Assembly: GCF_028858725.1 (NCBI RefSeq)
Contig: NC_084768.1
Location: 5,940,164-6,004,163 of the forward strand
Reading direction: 5' to 3'
Length of the DNA: 64,000 nt
Source: Colius striatus
Lineage: Eukaryota > Chordata > Aves > Coliiformes > Coliidae
Within the stretch, counting starts at the first letter, position 1; every line of letters begins with the position of its first letter. Below, piece after piece: positions 1-12,270 of this stretch. The position numbers and the translations under genes are program-made. A model generated the notes under the pieces. The model searched no databases, was not told the origin of the DNA, and was given only the letters and a program-made list of their open reading frames with translations.

Positions 1-476
1 GTGTGGGTAGAAGGTGTTTTAAAATACTGACTTAATTTTATCTGGCATGAGCCTCCAGTGGACACTTAAAAGTTGTCAATTAAAATCAGCAGAAGCTGTG
101 CAGAACTCTTTGCCAACAACACATCTGTATATATCCTTTGCTACAAAGTAAGGTCATGCTAGCAACCCAATAGACCATACATCTTTGGGCTTTTTTATGC
201 TGCCTGCACTGTAATGGGCCAAAAATTTGACATTAAGAGGTTGCTGTTGTTTTGTCTGCACTCAGTTCCTCAGAGGTAGACACAGAAAATAGGTAGCAGC
301 ACGGACCAGAGAGAGGAAAAGAACGTGCTGTCTCCTCAAGTGTCCAGTGTTTTGCAGGCTGGCCTATGTCTGGGTGGTGTTCTTGGGATACCCAATGGTC
401 CCGATGAGTTTTCACTGAAGTACATCCAGCCAAGGATGTACCTCCTACTATGAACTACTGTAGTGCAGCTCCAGAG

Positions 477-1449
477 CTGACGTGCCCAGGGTTTGGGGTG
501 TATATGAAACGGCAGACTGTGGATCCCATCCTGGGCATGTATAAGAACACAACGTCTTGGTGCAATTATACTTCACCATAAAGATGTAGGTCTAGTCTTG
601 TGCCTATACAGTTGCCGCAGGGAATTTTTCTCATTTGTGGGGACTGGGCACAGCCTGGAATATCCTCCAGATTACAAGGGGGACTGTGCAGTTTGGGATG
701 ACTGACAATCTTGCTGCCTAATCACACAATGATTTGGAAACATCATCATCCAAAACGATTTGTGCATGTGTTTGCTGGCGAGTGTAGTGACCATGTTGCC
801 TTGTGGTCTCCCTCGGCGGTGGTGGTGTGTGGCATGTTTGCTCCAGGTGTGGGAGTATCTGAACCATTAACTCAGCTACACAAATTAGGATGCTGGTTTA
901 GCAAACAAGGCAATCAAACCTCAATAGCATTAGAAGGCTTGATTAGTGATGTAAGTAGTATTAGACATGCAACACTGCAAAATAGAGCTGCTATTGATTT
1001 TTTGCTGTTAGCCCATGGTCATGGATGTGAGGATCTTGATGGAATGTGCTGCATGAACTTAACAGATCATTTGGAATTGATTCATGCCAGTATACAGAAG
1101 CTGAGTGTCCCACTTACAGGTGTCAGATGGGTGGAGATGGTTAGACAATGTGTTATCATCGTGGGGAATACAAGGATGGTTAATGTCGATAGTTAAAATG
1201 GCCATGTTTATTTTGCTGATCATCGTAGTCACATTAATGATTGTATCTTTGGTTCTGAAATGTGTAACTGCTATGATTGAAAAGGCTGTAAAAAGAGGGT
1301 GGCTGGTCCAAGAAGAGAAAGGACCATTGTACCTGAAGGAAAATGGACGTGGCCCACCCAGACTTTGGTTATATGAGAAGGTAAGCTGCATTAGGCTCAG
1401 ACGCAGGCCTCAGACTTTTGCTATATCAGACAGTCAACAATGGGCCTAA
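477..1449 (+). pseudogene. Endogenous retroviral env remnant, alpharetrovirus-type, broken
   Basis: Recognisable as the C-terminal part of a surface subunit and most of the transmembrane subunit of an avian endogenous retrovirus. Seen: surface-type sequence from about 477; fusion-peptide-like stretch near 820-870; the LQNRAAIDFLLL immunosuppressive-type segment from about 975; the C-x6-CC motif at 1026-1052; and a hydrophobic anchor of about 29 residues near 1174-1260 followed by a short cytoplasmic tail. Breaks: in-frame stops near 579 (taa) and 699 (tga), and a frame change between about 1105 and 1140 that separates the ectodomain from the membrane anchor. It therefore cannot give a full Env. 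The longest intact piece is 711-1196. The 5' part of the provirus lies outside the window or is too decayed to read. Confidence 0.85.
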
Positions 1450-1480
1450 AGAATAGACAAGGACAAGTTGCTTATTAGAA

Positions 1481-1925
1481 TGTAGATATGAAGGCAGCTG
1501 TGTGTGGGAAAGAAACTGTGTAAGCTTAGAATAGAAATTAGATAAAGAAGGAATTAGGTAAAGGAATGTAGAAATTGCTACTATCAAGATATGGTCATAG
1601 TTAAGCTTAGCAAATCACATTTTGCTATTTGGCACATGAACAGAGCATGATAGACTAAGCTATCCAATCATAATAGAGTACATCATGTATTTAGAAAACA
1701 ATAACATATAATGTGGTTGATTGCTAAAATAAATGGCTTCTGCATTGATCATATTGGTCTGATGTGTAGCCCATGTATCCTGTCCCACAAGGTGGTCCCT
1801 ACAGCAGACCCTAAGATTCCCAATTTCAGCACTATCTACAGCTTTGAGATACTTCTTTCTTGAGCAGAAACTAAATTGATATTCCCATCCAGTTAATGCT
1901 GGATTAAATTTTTGTGTAGTGCCCA
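1481..1925 (+). mobile_element. Probable 3' LTR of the env-bearing retrovirus
   Basis: Follows env directly, begins TGTAG and can end in CA at 1924-1925 (445 bp). It carries, in correct order and spacing for U3-R, a CCAAT box (1664-1668), a TATA-like element (catataa, 1705-1711) and AATAAA (1728-1733). No clean polypurine tract remains just upstream. Boundaries are tentative because the 5' LTR is not in the window. Confidence 0.45.
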
Positions 1926-3229
1926 AAGCTGTAGAGAAGGAGCAGAGGTCTTGCCTGGGCTAGAGGCAGAGACATTGTGCAGGTCCCTCTGGTGCAGGCA
2001 GAGCTGTGGTGCTCACCGCTCCAGCAGAGGGAAGCGGTGGTCTGCAATACCCGACCCCGCAGGGCGAGCCAGCCGGGGCATTCCATGTTGGAGATTCTAC
2101 GCTGGTTTCCTAACATCTAAATATCAAGTTAAAACAGATCAGAGGAGTTGGTGATGTGCAACTAAACTTTGTCAAACTGTTGCTTTCCAGTATCTTAGAA
2201 ATGGCTGTGACAAACAATTAAGATGTTCGAGCTTGAAGAACAACCCCATGCCATTATCATTTTGTGATGTCAATAGTGGCTACTCTTGAGGTCAGATTAC
2301 TATCAAACTACATCACCCTGAGTAGGAATTATCAACCTAAACCATATACCAAGCAGATGCATTCCCCATTAGGCTACCAATGGGACTGTGAACTAGGGAA
2401 ACAAGCAGTCTTTTTTTATTACAAAATAAACGTTTGCATTAGTGTTTCTGTGTGTTTGGATTAAAAAGTGAGCTTCACTTGGCTCTGTAACTGGTTTCAC
2501 TTTTGGCTCAACTTGCTCAAATGCATTTCAAAACAGGCACAAAACTATGATATATTTAATGGCTTTTAAGGTGAAACTAATAATAGCTAAATGTCTACTG
2601 AATGCAATTTGCAAATGATTTTTTTGCAAAATTTAAGTGTCTGTGCTGTTTAAATGAAGGGGGGTTTGTACAGCTCTGAAGAAAAGTATCTTGGTGTTTT
2701 ATGGAGGAAAAGCAATATTTTGAAAATAGACCCTCTTTCCAGGAAACTCATGCCTAGACAAACAATAAACCCTACTGTAGCAGAGTGAGTATAAGGAGTA
2801 ATGTAATGTAAATAGAATTGTGAATAGATTCTTGCAATGAAGTTGCTAATGTAGCAGTATGAACAGCAACATTAGCAATGAATTCTCAATTAGCCTGATT
2901 TGTTTGTGTGACTTAGAGGGGGGCAGACACAGCCCCTCTGCCCCAGCTATTTTCAGAAATGTAGGTAGAAACCAAATTTTTCCTGCAGGCTCCCATCAGA
3001 ATCAGCCTCCTCAGGCATTTGGAGGAGGAGGAGGCTGCACTGCCCGCTAGAAGAGGAAGTCAAATAGGAATGTCAAATGAATCTGTGATTGATTTTATAA
3101 AACACTGTGCCTTTGTTAAGTTTTAAACAATGTGGTCAGGTTTTCACTGGAAGGGCCACGGAAGGGTCTTGCCGTGCAGTAACACGGACTTCAGTCAGTC
3201 CCTTGCAAGAAGCGGAGCAGACATCGGCT
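1926..3229. other. Unassigned sequence between the ERV and the CpG island
   Basis: A GC-rich patch at about 1926-2100 (CpGs, no recognisable element) is followed by AT-rich sequence with no gene or repeat I can identify. The patch could be further retroviral sequence or unrelated. Confidence 0.4.
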
Positions 3230-4640
3230 GTACCTGGCCGCAGAGCACCTGGTGGGGAGCAGCGCTGACTGTAACTGCGCGGTGACGTTCCCTAGCATCC
3301 CCCGGCCCGTACGAGCCCTGCTCCTTCCGCTCGCCCCCGCGGGGGCTGGGCTCGGCCGCTCCCGCTGCCCACGCAGCTGCCCCCGGGGCCGCCGTGGGAC
3401 CCGCGCGCCATCCTTCGGCCCGGCGCCCGGACCCAGCCCTGAGCGGCGGTGCCCAGAAAACCGCACGCCCTGTCGGACGAAATTGCCTCTTGCAACCGCT
3501 ACCTTCTTTATTTTGTTGCTAAACCGCCGACAGGACCTGCTTTCTCACCCCTTTCCCCCCCTCTCACTTTGGAGGCGCTCCATTCGTTTAAATACCGGCA
3601 CTCAGGGGGCGGCTGCTGCCCCAGCCCCGCGGGGGTCGCCGCGGGCGCGGTACCGGGAGCGCCCCACGCTTCCGGCGGCAGCCGGGGAGGGGCCCTCAGG
3701 TGCCTCCACAGGTGAGCGCCGTGCGGCGGGAAGAAGAAGGGAGCGGGCCCCGCGTGGCGGGGGGCTTTTGTCCACTGCAGCCCCCTCCCCCGCCCCGCGG
3801 CCTGTCACCGGTTCCGCCGGCCGCGCCCCATTGGCTGGTGCGGCCGGTAACGTGACAGCGGCGGCGGGGCGGGGGCGGAGCCGGGTCCGAGAAGTGCCGG
3901 TTGGAGCCGGTGCCTCGCGCTGCGCTGCCAGCTGCCTCGCGGACGGAGCGCGCGGGCGGCGCGCGGCTGCGGCGGCTCAGGCAGGCGGGTGGCGCCAGGG
4001 CGGGCAGGAGGCGAGGCGAAGCGGGCAGGCAGGTAGGTAGGCAGGCGAGGGGCGGCTGTCGCTGACAGGTGCCTTGCTTGCCGCGGCACGGGAGGGGGGA
4101 GCTTAGCTGGGAGGAGGCAGGACGGAACGGGGCTTTCCCGGGGCAGCGCGCTGTTGGCCTTCCTCGGCGCCGGGCGATGTTCTCGCGTCCCTGAGGGGCC
4201 GAGGTGCCCCCGCCACCTGCGGGAGGGAAGGAGGCCGGCGGGGCGCCCGGTACGGCTCTCCCGCCTGTCGGGCGGCGCAGTGAGCCTGCGCGGCGCCCAC
4301 CGCTTTCCTCGGCGGAGCGCTGCCGTGGGGCCGCTCACCTGCCCGCCTCCCCGCATGCCGGCCGGGGGAGGGGCAGGAGCCGGGTGCGGGGTGCCGAGGC
4401 GAGTCTGTGCCTCGGCTGAGGCCTGGCGGCCGCCCCGCTTTCATGCGGGTGGAGCTCGGAGGAAAACCGTTTTTTGATTTGCGTAACCGACGTTTACCCG
4501 TGTCCTCAAATGACCCGGGGCGCTACAGGTCGCCTGGGGCTTCCTTCCTTTGCCTCGGGCTCTGCGCTGCCCGGCGGCAACAAGCTGCCCCTTGGCCTCA
4601 GGTGTGGCGGCGGTACCTGCCCTCGAGCAAATGGCAGACG
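3230..4640 (+). promoter_or_regulatory. LRRC8B: CpG island with the probable LRRC8B promoter
   Basis: A sharply GC- and CpG-rich block in otherwise AT-rich DNA. It contains an inverted CCAAT box (ATTGG, 3830-3834), a CRE-like half site (taacgtgac, 3848-3856) and overlapping GC boxes (3866-3878), followed by a GC-rich stretch ending in a good splice donor at 4032/4033. I infer a broad, TATA-less housekeeping promoter firing near 3880-3930 toward LRRC8B, the next + strand gene. The exact start site cannot be read from sequence. An additional promoter, or an antisense transcript from the same island, is possible. Confidence 0.7.
3890..4032 (+). other. LRRC8B: Putative LRRC8B non-coding exon 1
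   Basis: GC-rich leader downstream of the CCAAT, CRE-like and GC boxes, ending at the donor cag|gtaggt (exon end 4032). No ATG lies in it. The coding exon of LRRC8B has its acceptor only 9 nt before the start codon, so at least one upstream untranslated exon is required; this is the best candidate in the island. The 5' boundary is a guess and the donor sits in a gcaggtaggtaggcagg run, so nearby alternative donors are possible. Confidence 0.55.
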
Positions 4641-7600
4641 AGTGCCAAGCCCCGACTTCTCCAAAAGAGAGGAAAGACTTAAACCCGGTGTTAAGGCCTT
4701 GAAAGTACTGTGTGTGAAATAAGAGGCATCCTCTTCTTTGTTGTCCTTCTCTTTTCCAATCTCTTGCCAATGTGTTTCTCATGCCCAGCAAGACAGTAGT
4801 CTTGTAACAAGGGCTTTCTTGTGTGGTAGCTTTTACTTGCATCCTAGCCGAGTTGAGTGACGTAAGGCTTATTTTGTGCTGGTCTGTTCTGTGGTGAAAT
4901 TGAGGCAGCTTCCTGGCTTCAATAACGAATGTGTTTCTAGTGAATACTGTAATTACCCAGTCCTGTAAGAGTAATTAGAATGGACTTCCCAAAAGCTTAA
5001 TTTCATGTGAAGGTTGTTATTAATCATGCTGATCAGGTCAACTGTGTTTGCACTGGCACCCAGCGTGGTCACTTAAAACAATACCTTTGAGGTAGTGCTG
5101 GAATAAGCTAGGAGCTATGTAGTCACTTGCAGTTTCCAGTATTTAAGCTACATGTTCTACTGAATCCCAGCTTTCCTTGTTTGTTTGCTGAAGTGATAAG
5201 GTAAGGTATCAGTTATATCGTGATGTCTTGGACTACCTTACTAGCAGAGAGATGAAGATTTTCTTGTTTGACTTTTTCTACCCACTGTCGAAAGTTTAAG
5301 AAGCCCACAAGACTTAAGTGTTGAAATCTTACAATATTTCACTCATATAACTTATTGCCTGTCAAGTATATTGTGTGTGTTTTCTTTCCTTTGTGTAACT
5401 TGTCTGTCTGTGTAAGGAATAGAAGAGCTCTCCTAAGGAGAGCTTTTGTGGTGCTATGCAGGGCAAGGGACACGAAATGGGAGCAGAAAGAGAATAGCTG
5501 TAGTAGAGAACCAATAGTTAAGGTAATAAGTTAAGGGTTTTTCCCACTCCTTAAAACATTCTGTTGTAGCTAGATAACAAAATGTTTGTCACAGGGTTTT
5601 ACATTAGCATACATTTTACATTAGTGTCACATAACTGAGTTTCAACTTGAGTGTAGAATTTGTGTAACTTCTAAAAATTTGCAATATTAACATACCTGTT
5701 CATTGCACTCATGGGAGAAGAGAATTGCTAGTCTGGCATTTTTGGTTTGGTTTGTCTTCCCTTTTCAGGAAAATAGAATTCTCATGGGAAGAAAAAGAAA
5801 ATTGCCTTTTGTTTCTTGCCAGATACCAGTACTACTGCTCTTTGAAGGTGATGAAAGCATGTTGAGTAAACTTCAGGGAGAGACGAACAATGCTGAAGAA
5901 ACATCTACCAGTATTTCAGCGTTGTAAAATTAACTTTATAGAGCAGCATGTCAATGCCAAAGATGTGTTTTTATAATGGATTTCTGAAAGGAAAACTTAC
6001 ATTCCTTTAGCTACGGTGTCTGCTCTGCCTGATGTGCCATGGGTAGTGAGATTGTGGCACTAGTAATGCTACTTCAGCTTACAATACTACTGCTAAAGCC
6101 ATAAAGCTTTACTCAGCTGGATTAGAAATGGATATTTTATGTGACTAAGGGGATAAGTTGTGGTTTATACTGGCCTCTGTTGCCTATCTAAATGTTTCAT
6201 GATGCAGTCTGTATTCTGTGCTCTAACCTGTGAGCTCTATTTACCCATTGTATAGGCATCCTTGTAACAGCCATTCAGCTATTGAATTGCCAATAGTGTT
6301 ATTCTGCCAGTTGCTCTTGCAGTTATGCTTTTAAAAGATGTTAGAAGTCTGTGCTGTGGTTAGGAAGATGTTTGGTTCAGATACCGTAGGTAAACATGTC
6401 AAAGGGTGAAGAGTGTAAAGTGGAATAAAAACTCTAACATTTAAATATACTGTCATTTTAATGTTGAAGTAGTATAGATTACATGTTGGTTTAGCAACAT
6501 AATAGGGTTTATTTTTCATAATTGGTGACAAGCTGTGGTATGCATTGTCTAATACGTATTTGTATCCTGTATGGAGCAAGCTCATAGCAACACATCACAA
6601 ACTTGTAGCTGTCCCTCATGGTAAATGCAGCTGAGATGCTGTGGCCTGCACTTTACTACTTCTTCCCTGTGGGCAATCTGCCTCATTTGTCTGAACTCTT
6701 GTTACAAATCGCATGGTCCTAAGTTACTGATAACTAAACTGCTTACTTGCATGAACTACTTTGTATATATATCTCCAAATCAGTTTTACTGGATCTGGTA
6801 AGTGAAGTTCAGTTTATTATGGTTGTATTGGATGATTCTTTTCCGCAAGAGTTTTCAGTGTTCTGCAAACTTGTTCTGGATTTAATTTGTAGCTAGCTGA
6901 AATAGAATTGTGATTCAATATCTGGATAAAGTTTCATAATACTTATGAATAGTTTCCCCAGTTATTCAATTTATACTTCCTGATATGAAAAGACTCTATT
7001 TTCCAATACATGGGAAAGAAGACAAATGATGCAGCTCTCAAGGAAGCTCTTGCAAGTGGGCTTTAGGTTATTGTGCTGGCACACTCTCCTCCGATGTAGA
7101 TCCAAGAGGATCATGAGCCTTTCAATAATCAGAAGAGAAATGTGGAGAAAACTTGTGATGAAGTATCTTCAATTTAATTTTCATTGGTGCCATTCTGTTT
7201 CAAAATAGTACCTTCATGCATCCTGAATTAAATTACATGAGTGCGTTTACAACAGAAGTGCTCAACTCCTCAATATGTTCTGGTACTGTAAACTGGAATG
7301 CAATTTCTTACACTAAAATTTGAAATTCAGTTGGTTGTGAGAAACCGAAGGGATTAAAAATGCCAGTCAGGGATCGAGTGATGCCAGTAAGCAATATAGT
7401 AGTAACACAGTCTGTTTTTGTTGCTGCTAATTGTTGGTAGGCCTAAACCATTGTTATAAACACTTTGTTTCTTTGAGAGATACTAGTTTAAGTTGTGGTT
7501 TTAGTTGACTATGGAAATAAAGTTTCAATTGTCACAGCAGCTATAAAACTATGGTCATGTTGTTTACTCAGGCTTAATGAAAGTGACATTGATTTTAAAG

Positions 7601-8219
7601 CTCATGCTTAAAATGCTAGGAAATGTAACCCCAGATTTCCCTGACATTACTGCATTCATTTTCTGTGGAAAAAAAATGGTATTCTGAGTAGTTCCATGTT
7701 TTTAATATTTATTCAGATATTTTCTGATAGCTGAAGTTCATCTGTATGTCTGTGTGAAGGTCTACTGAGCTGGAATTTAGGAACTGCAAATTTAGACTGT
7801 AGTGCTAAAGTATTTATCCTGTAAACTAATTTTGCCATCTGAATGAAACCAAAATCTTGATGTGCGTTTGTTGTGTCCAAAACCTTTGAAAAAGAGAGGG
7901 CATTTGAAAAGGTCTAAATAAAAACTGTTTCTAGGTTGCATTTAAATTATAAACCAGATTATATGAGTTGGAAATAATGGGTCAATAGAAGTGTGAAAAT
8001 GCTTATTACTTTGCTAGTGCCTTTGCAGTACAGGAAAACTGGTTTTATTAAATATTAACTTTGAAATACTAACTTTACAATGTCATTCATTCTGTCAGGA
8101 AGGTACCAAAACATTGCATTGCATTGTCAAAACTCAAGTGCTTTACTGAACTGAAGTTGTTGAAAATAGTGTCTACTTTGCTTCAAATTATTATTCAGTT
8201 TCTTACAAATATGAAGCTG

Positions 8220-8236
8220 TTTTTTTTTTTTTTTTT
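8220..8236. repeat. Poly(T) run
   Basis: Seventeen consecutive T in the LRRC8B intron, followed by AG. It could act as a cryptic acceptor or mark an old retroposon tail on the minus strand; neither is supported further. Confidence 0.7.
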
Positions 8237-8599
8237 AGTTCAAAGTTATTAATTGATTCAGGTGATAAAACCTTGGCTCTTCTTTAAGTTATTAGACTTG
8301 GCTTCATACCAAAATGTGATTTTCTTGTACTAGTATCTCAAACTTGGCAGTTTGGTCTCCTCAGACAGCCTTCAAAAGGAAATTTTGTGCAGTAGAGGCT
8401 ATGTTGCACAGTTTACTTGGTCTTGATGGAAGTATAAGGTGCTAAGCTAACTTTGTGTTCAGGAAATGAAACAGGCTTACTGGAGATTTAAGCATGATCA
8501 CCTGTATGTCGTTCTGAAACAGTATTGTTCTGTGACATGAGCATAACACTGCTTTCAGCTCTCATGATTGCATGCTTATGTGGGGGTTATATTTCCCTT

Positions 8600-9128
8600 T
8601 TTCCAGCAAGTGGAAACTTTATTGGACTGCCATGAGTTTTCAGATATGAGGGATAGTGGCTTAGCCACTTCATTCATCAGTTCTCTCAGGACCCGCAGAT
8701 GTATCTCATCAGGTCCCACGGACCTGTGCACCTTCAGGTTCCTTAAATGGTCTGGAATCTGATCTCCTATAGTGGAGGGTTCTTTCTTCTCCTAGTCCCT
8801 GCATTTGCCTTCAGTGCCTTGAGTGGTGTGGCTGGTGAAGACTGAGGTAAAATGTCATTCAGTTCAGCCTTCACATTCAGCCTTCTCCATGTCCTGGGTA
8901 ACCAGGTCTCCCATTTCCTTCTGGAGAAGGCCTACATTTTCTCTAGTCTTCCTTTTATCACTGGTGTACTTAAAAAGCTTTTCTTGTTGCCCTTGACATC
9001 CCTGGCCCTGCTTAGTTCTATCAGGGCTTTTAGCTTTCCTAACTTGATCCTTGCTTGACTGGACAATTTCTTTGTGTTTTCTCCCAGCCTACCTGTCCTT
9101 GCTTCTGCTCTCTTGAGGCTTCCTTTTT
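8600..9128 (-). mobile_element. CR1 LINE fragment (ORF2 linker before the reverse transcriptase core)
   Basis: On the minus strand it encodes decayed CR1 ORF2 motifs, such as ARDVKGNKKSF and a PDEIHLRVLREL-like segment, in multiple frames. Both ends are truncated and the 3' microsatellite is missing. It represents an upstream part of ORF2 but lies at lower coordinates than the 3' end of the next copy, so it is a separate insertion. Confidence 0.8.
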
Positions 9129-9357
9129 GTGTTTGATTTTTTTTTTTGTATTTAGGCATTAGTATGTAATTTGTACATATATACAGTATATGGGATATAC
9201 ACACTATGTGCGGTGGGAAGTTTCTCCCTCTGTCCTTTAACTTTATTTAAAGATGTAGCTGGTTGCTTTGTGCAATTAAGTACATAATGCAGAGTAATGT
9301 GAACAGGAAGTTATTTAAGATTGAAGGCATTGTGTGGACAGCATACTGTCTGATGGA

Positions 9358-10042
9358 GGATCATAGAAACATAGGATCATAGAACAGTAGGGATTGGAAG
9401 GGACCTTTAGAGATAATCTAGTCCAACCCACATGCAGAAGCAGGGTCACCTAGATCAGGTCACATAGGAACATGTCCAGATGGGTCTTGACCTCCAAGGA
9501 AGGAGACTCCACAACCCCTCTGGGCAGCCTGTGCCAGGGCTCCCTCACAGTAAAGCAGTTTTTTCTATTATTTAAGTGGAACTTTTTTTGTGCTCCAGCT
9601 TCATCCCATCACCCCTTGTCCTGTTGCTAGCTACAATAGAAAAAAGGGATGTCCCAACCTCCTGACACCCACCCTTTAGATATTTATAAATGTTAATAAG
9701 ATCTCCCCTCGATCTCCTCTTCTCCAGACTAAACAGCCCCAGTTCCCGCAGCCTTTCCTTGTATGAAAGATGTTCCATTCCCACAGGCCTCCAACTCAGT
9801 TCTGTGCCGTTGATCACCACTCTTGTCATTCAGCCAGCTCTCGATCCACTTCACTGTCCACTCATCCAAGCCACACTGCCTGAGCTTTCTGATGAGGATG
9901 TTATGGGAGACAGTGTCAAAAGCCTTGTCATCAAGGTAGATGACGTCCACTGCTCTCCCCTCATCTAGGCAGCCGGTTATGCACTCGTAGAAGGCTATCA
10001 GGTTGGTCAAACAGGATTTCCTCTTGGTGAAGCCGTGTTGAT
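9358..10042 (-). mobile_element. CR1 LINE with 3' end and internal deletion
   Basis: The 3' terminus (tcatagaaacataggatcatagaa on the + strand) is at 9358 and the copy runs 5'-ward through the reverse transcriptase core, with motifs LIAFYE, YLD-KAFDTVSHNIL and LDEWTVKWIESWL on the minus strand. At about 9782 WRPV is joined directly to [16 protein letters not shown], skipping roughly 150-200 codons. The C-terminal end shows further frame changes. The copy is truncated at 5'. Confidence 0.93.
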
Positions 10043-11102
10043 GGATCAGTGAAACCTATTGCATTTATGTTTCAGGTGAGTTTGTAATTGACTGCAGTTT
10101 CACAAGTGTTTATTTTCTTTCTTTGGGATGGGGAGATTCTTCAAAACCATGGGTTTCAGGAGAGTGTGTACAAGGAGAGTGCTTGAGTTTGAATCAGATG
10201 CAAACTGAAAACCTGGCTGTTGTCATTTTATTTATGTTTAGAACAAACATCTAGAATCAAGTGTTTCAGTATATTAGGATGACTTTTAAGAGTAACTGTC
10301 TTTCAAAAAGCTGCTGCTTCCGAGAAGAGATACAAGTCATTGCTGAAAATCTGAACCAACTTTTCCATGTCAGGACTAACAGAGGGAAATCAAATGTGTT
10401 GCTGTATTGCTGCCCTGATAAATATATTTTCCTAGATGCAGTTAAAATCTTGTCTGTGGAAGTAATAATATTCCCTTCTGGGAAGTTTTTCATTAAACTT
10501 ACGAGAAAAACTTAAATGCAGAACACTGGGTTTTGACCGTTCTTAAATCTTGTAGCTATTTTTGTGTGTGGTAATTATTCTTTTTCAGAGACAGAATGTA
10601 TTTGATATATGTGGGGTTTTTTTTTATTTGTGACATCACTTCGTGTTTCTGCTTTTTAACATCTGTTATCCTAATAGGACACCATTTGGTTTTGGCAGTC
10701 TATAAATACTGACAAAACACTGGTCCCTTTTCAGGCTGAGTTTTGGATTTATAACTTATTGTACTAGATAACTGTTTATATTTTAGGAACATCAAAACTG
10801 TTCTATCTAGGATAAGCAGTATAAATACAAATTCATATTTCTGATATTAGGCAAAGGTGATGATTGTTTGACCACTATTAGGAAAAGTTTTAGCATGTGT
10901 GCTTACAGCTCTCAGATCCTAACAGAACCTATAGTACAATCCAGAATAGCCTCTCTGATTACTGAGTAATAAGAGTTATTACTGTATAACATTGCTCATT
11001 TAAATACTTTATGAAGAATAGGAGAAATGTTACCATGGTTTTATAGTTGAGGAATTTGAGGTAGAGAAACAAAATTACTTGCTATTTGACTGTTGGAGAT
11101 AA

Positions 11103-12270
11103 CGTGGTTGTTTTAGCCCTGGCTGGGTGCCAGGTGGCCACCAAGTCATTATATCACTCCCAAATCTAACCCCTTCCTAAACTGGATTGGGGAGAGAGAA
11201 AAATATTAGAGGTTTGTGAGTCGAGATAAGGACAAGTAGATCACTCAGCAATTAGTGTCACACACAAAACACTCAACTTGGGGAGAAATGGTTTGATTTA
11301 TTCACGAACAATCAGAACAGAGCAGGGAAATAATAAATAAAATTAAATCTTAAAACACCTCCCCCACCCTTCCCTCTTCCCAGGACTCTCCTTCCTTCCC
11401 TCCACAGCAATGCAGTGGCACTGGGGATGGCAGTTGCAGTCAGTTCATTACAAATGGACTTTGCTGCTGCTTCTTCTCAGGAGGAAGTCTCCTCACAGTT
11501 ACCACTGTTACAATGTGTCTCCCTCTCACGGGAGACAGTCTCTCACAAACTTCTCCAACATGGGTCCTTCCCATGGGCTACGGTTCTTTGGGAACTGCTT
11601 CAGGATGGGGGCAGCTCCTCACACCCTGCCCCAATGTGGGTCATCCACCAGGAGAACAGTCTTTCAGGTACCTACCAACTTCTCCAGCGTGGGTCCCTCA
11701 CAGGGTCACAAGTCATGACTGCAAACCTGCTCTGGAGTGGGCTCCTCTCTTCCCACAGATTAACAGGTCCTGCCAGGGACTTGCTCTAACATGGGCTTCC
11801 CATAGAGTCACAGTCTCCTTCAGGCATCCACCTGCTCTGGTGTGGGGTCTTCCATGGGCTGTGAATGAATCTCTGCTTCCCTGTGGTCTCCATGGACTGC
11901 AGGGGCACAGCTATCTCGCCATAGTCTTCACCACAGGTCACGGGGGACCTAAGCACCCTCCTCCACTTCCTTCTCCACTGACCTTGGTGTCTGCTGAGAT
12001 AATGTTACGTTCTCCCTCCTTGTTGCTGCTGTAGTTTAGCATCTGTGCAGCAATTCCTTCCCTTTCTCAAATACGTTATTCACTGAGGTGTTAACCTCCA
12101 TCACTAATTGGCCAGACTTTGGTCAGCGGTGGACCCATCTTAGAATTAAGTGGCATCGGACCTATCAGCTACAGGAGTAGCTTTTAGTAGCTCTTTGTTT
12201 AAAGAAACCACCCCTGTACACACACATACATGCACATCTGCCAAAACCTGGCCCAGGCAAAACCACTACA
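11103..12270 (-). mobile_element. Solo LTR of an avian ERVL-like retrovirus, with 5-bp target duplication
   Basis: A 1168-bp element flanked by the direct repeat GATAA (11098-11102 and 12271-12275). On the minus strand it starts TGTAGTGGTTTTGCC and ends ...AACCACG (the usual CA mutated). The reverse complement of AATAAA near 11297 supports minus orientation with the poly(A) signal about 190 bp from the 3' end. Positions 11550-11910 hold degenerate internal repeats of the type ctgctccagcgtgggtcc. No internal retroviral genes are present. A 5-bp duplication fits ERVL-type integration. I recognise the family from bird genomes but cannot give its repeat-library name. Confidence 0.85.

Noticed and set aside
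1059-1391. 110-codon minus-strand ORF across env
   Set aside because: Antisense shadow of the retroviral env remnant.
3252-4040. 262-codon + strand ORF over the first CpG island
   Set aside because: Pro/Arg/Ala/Gly-rich product of GC-rich DNA with few stops; competing long ORFs on the other strand; no domain.
8600-10042. A single CR1 insertion covering both neighbouring CR1 pieces
   Set aside because: The piece at 8600-9128 is an upstream part of ORF2 but lies beyond the 3' end of the other copy, so two insertions (or a rearrangement) are needed.
11410-12034. Three overlapping 100-173 codon ORFs
   Set aside because: They lie wholly inside the solo LTR and derive from its internal repeats.
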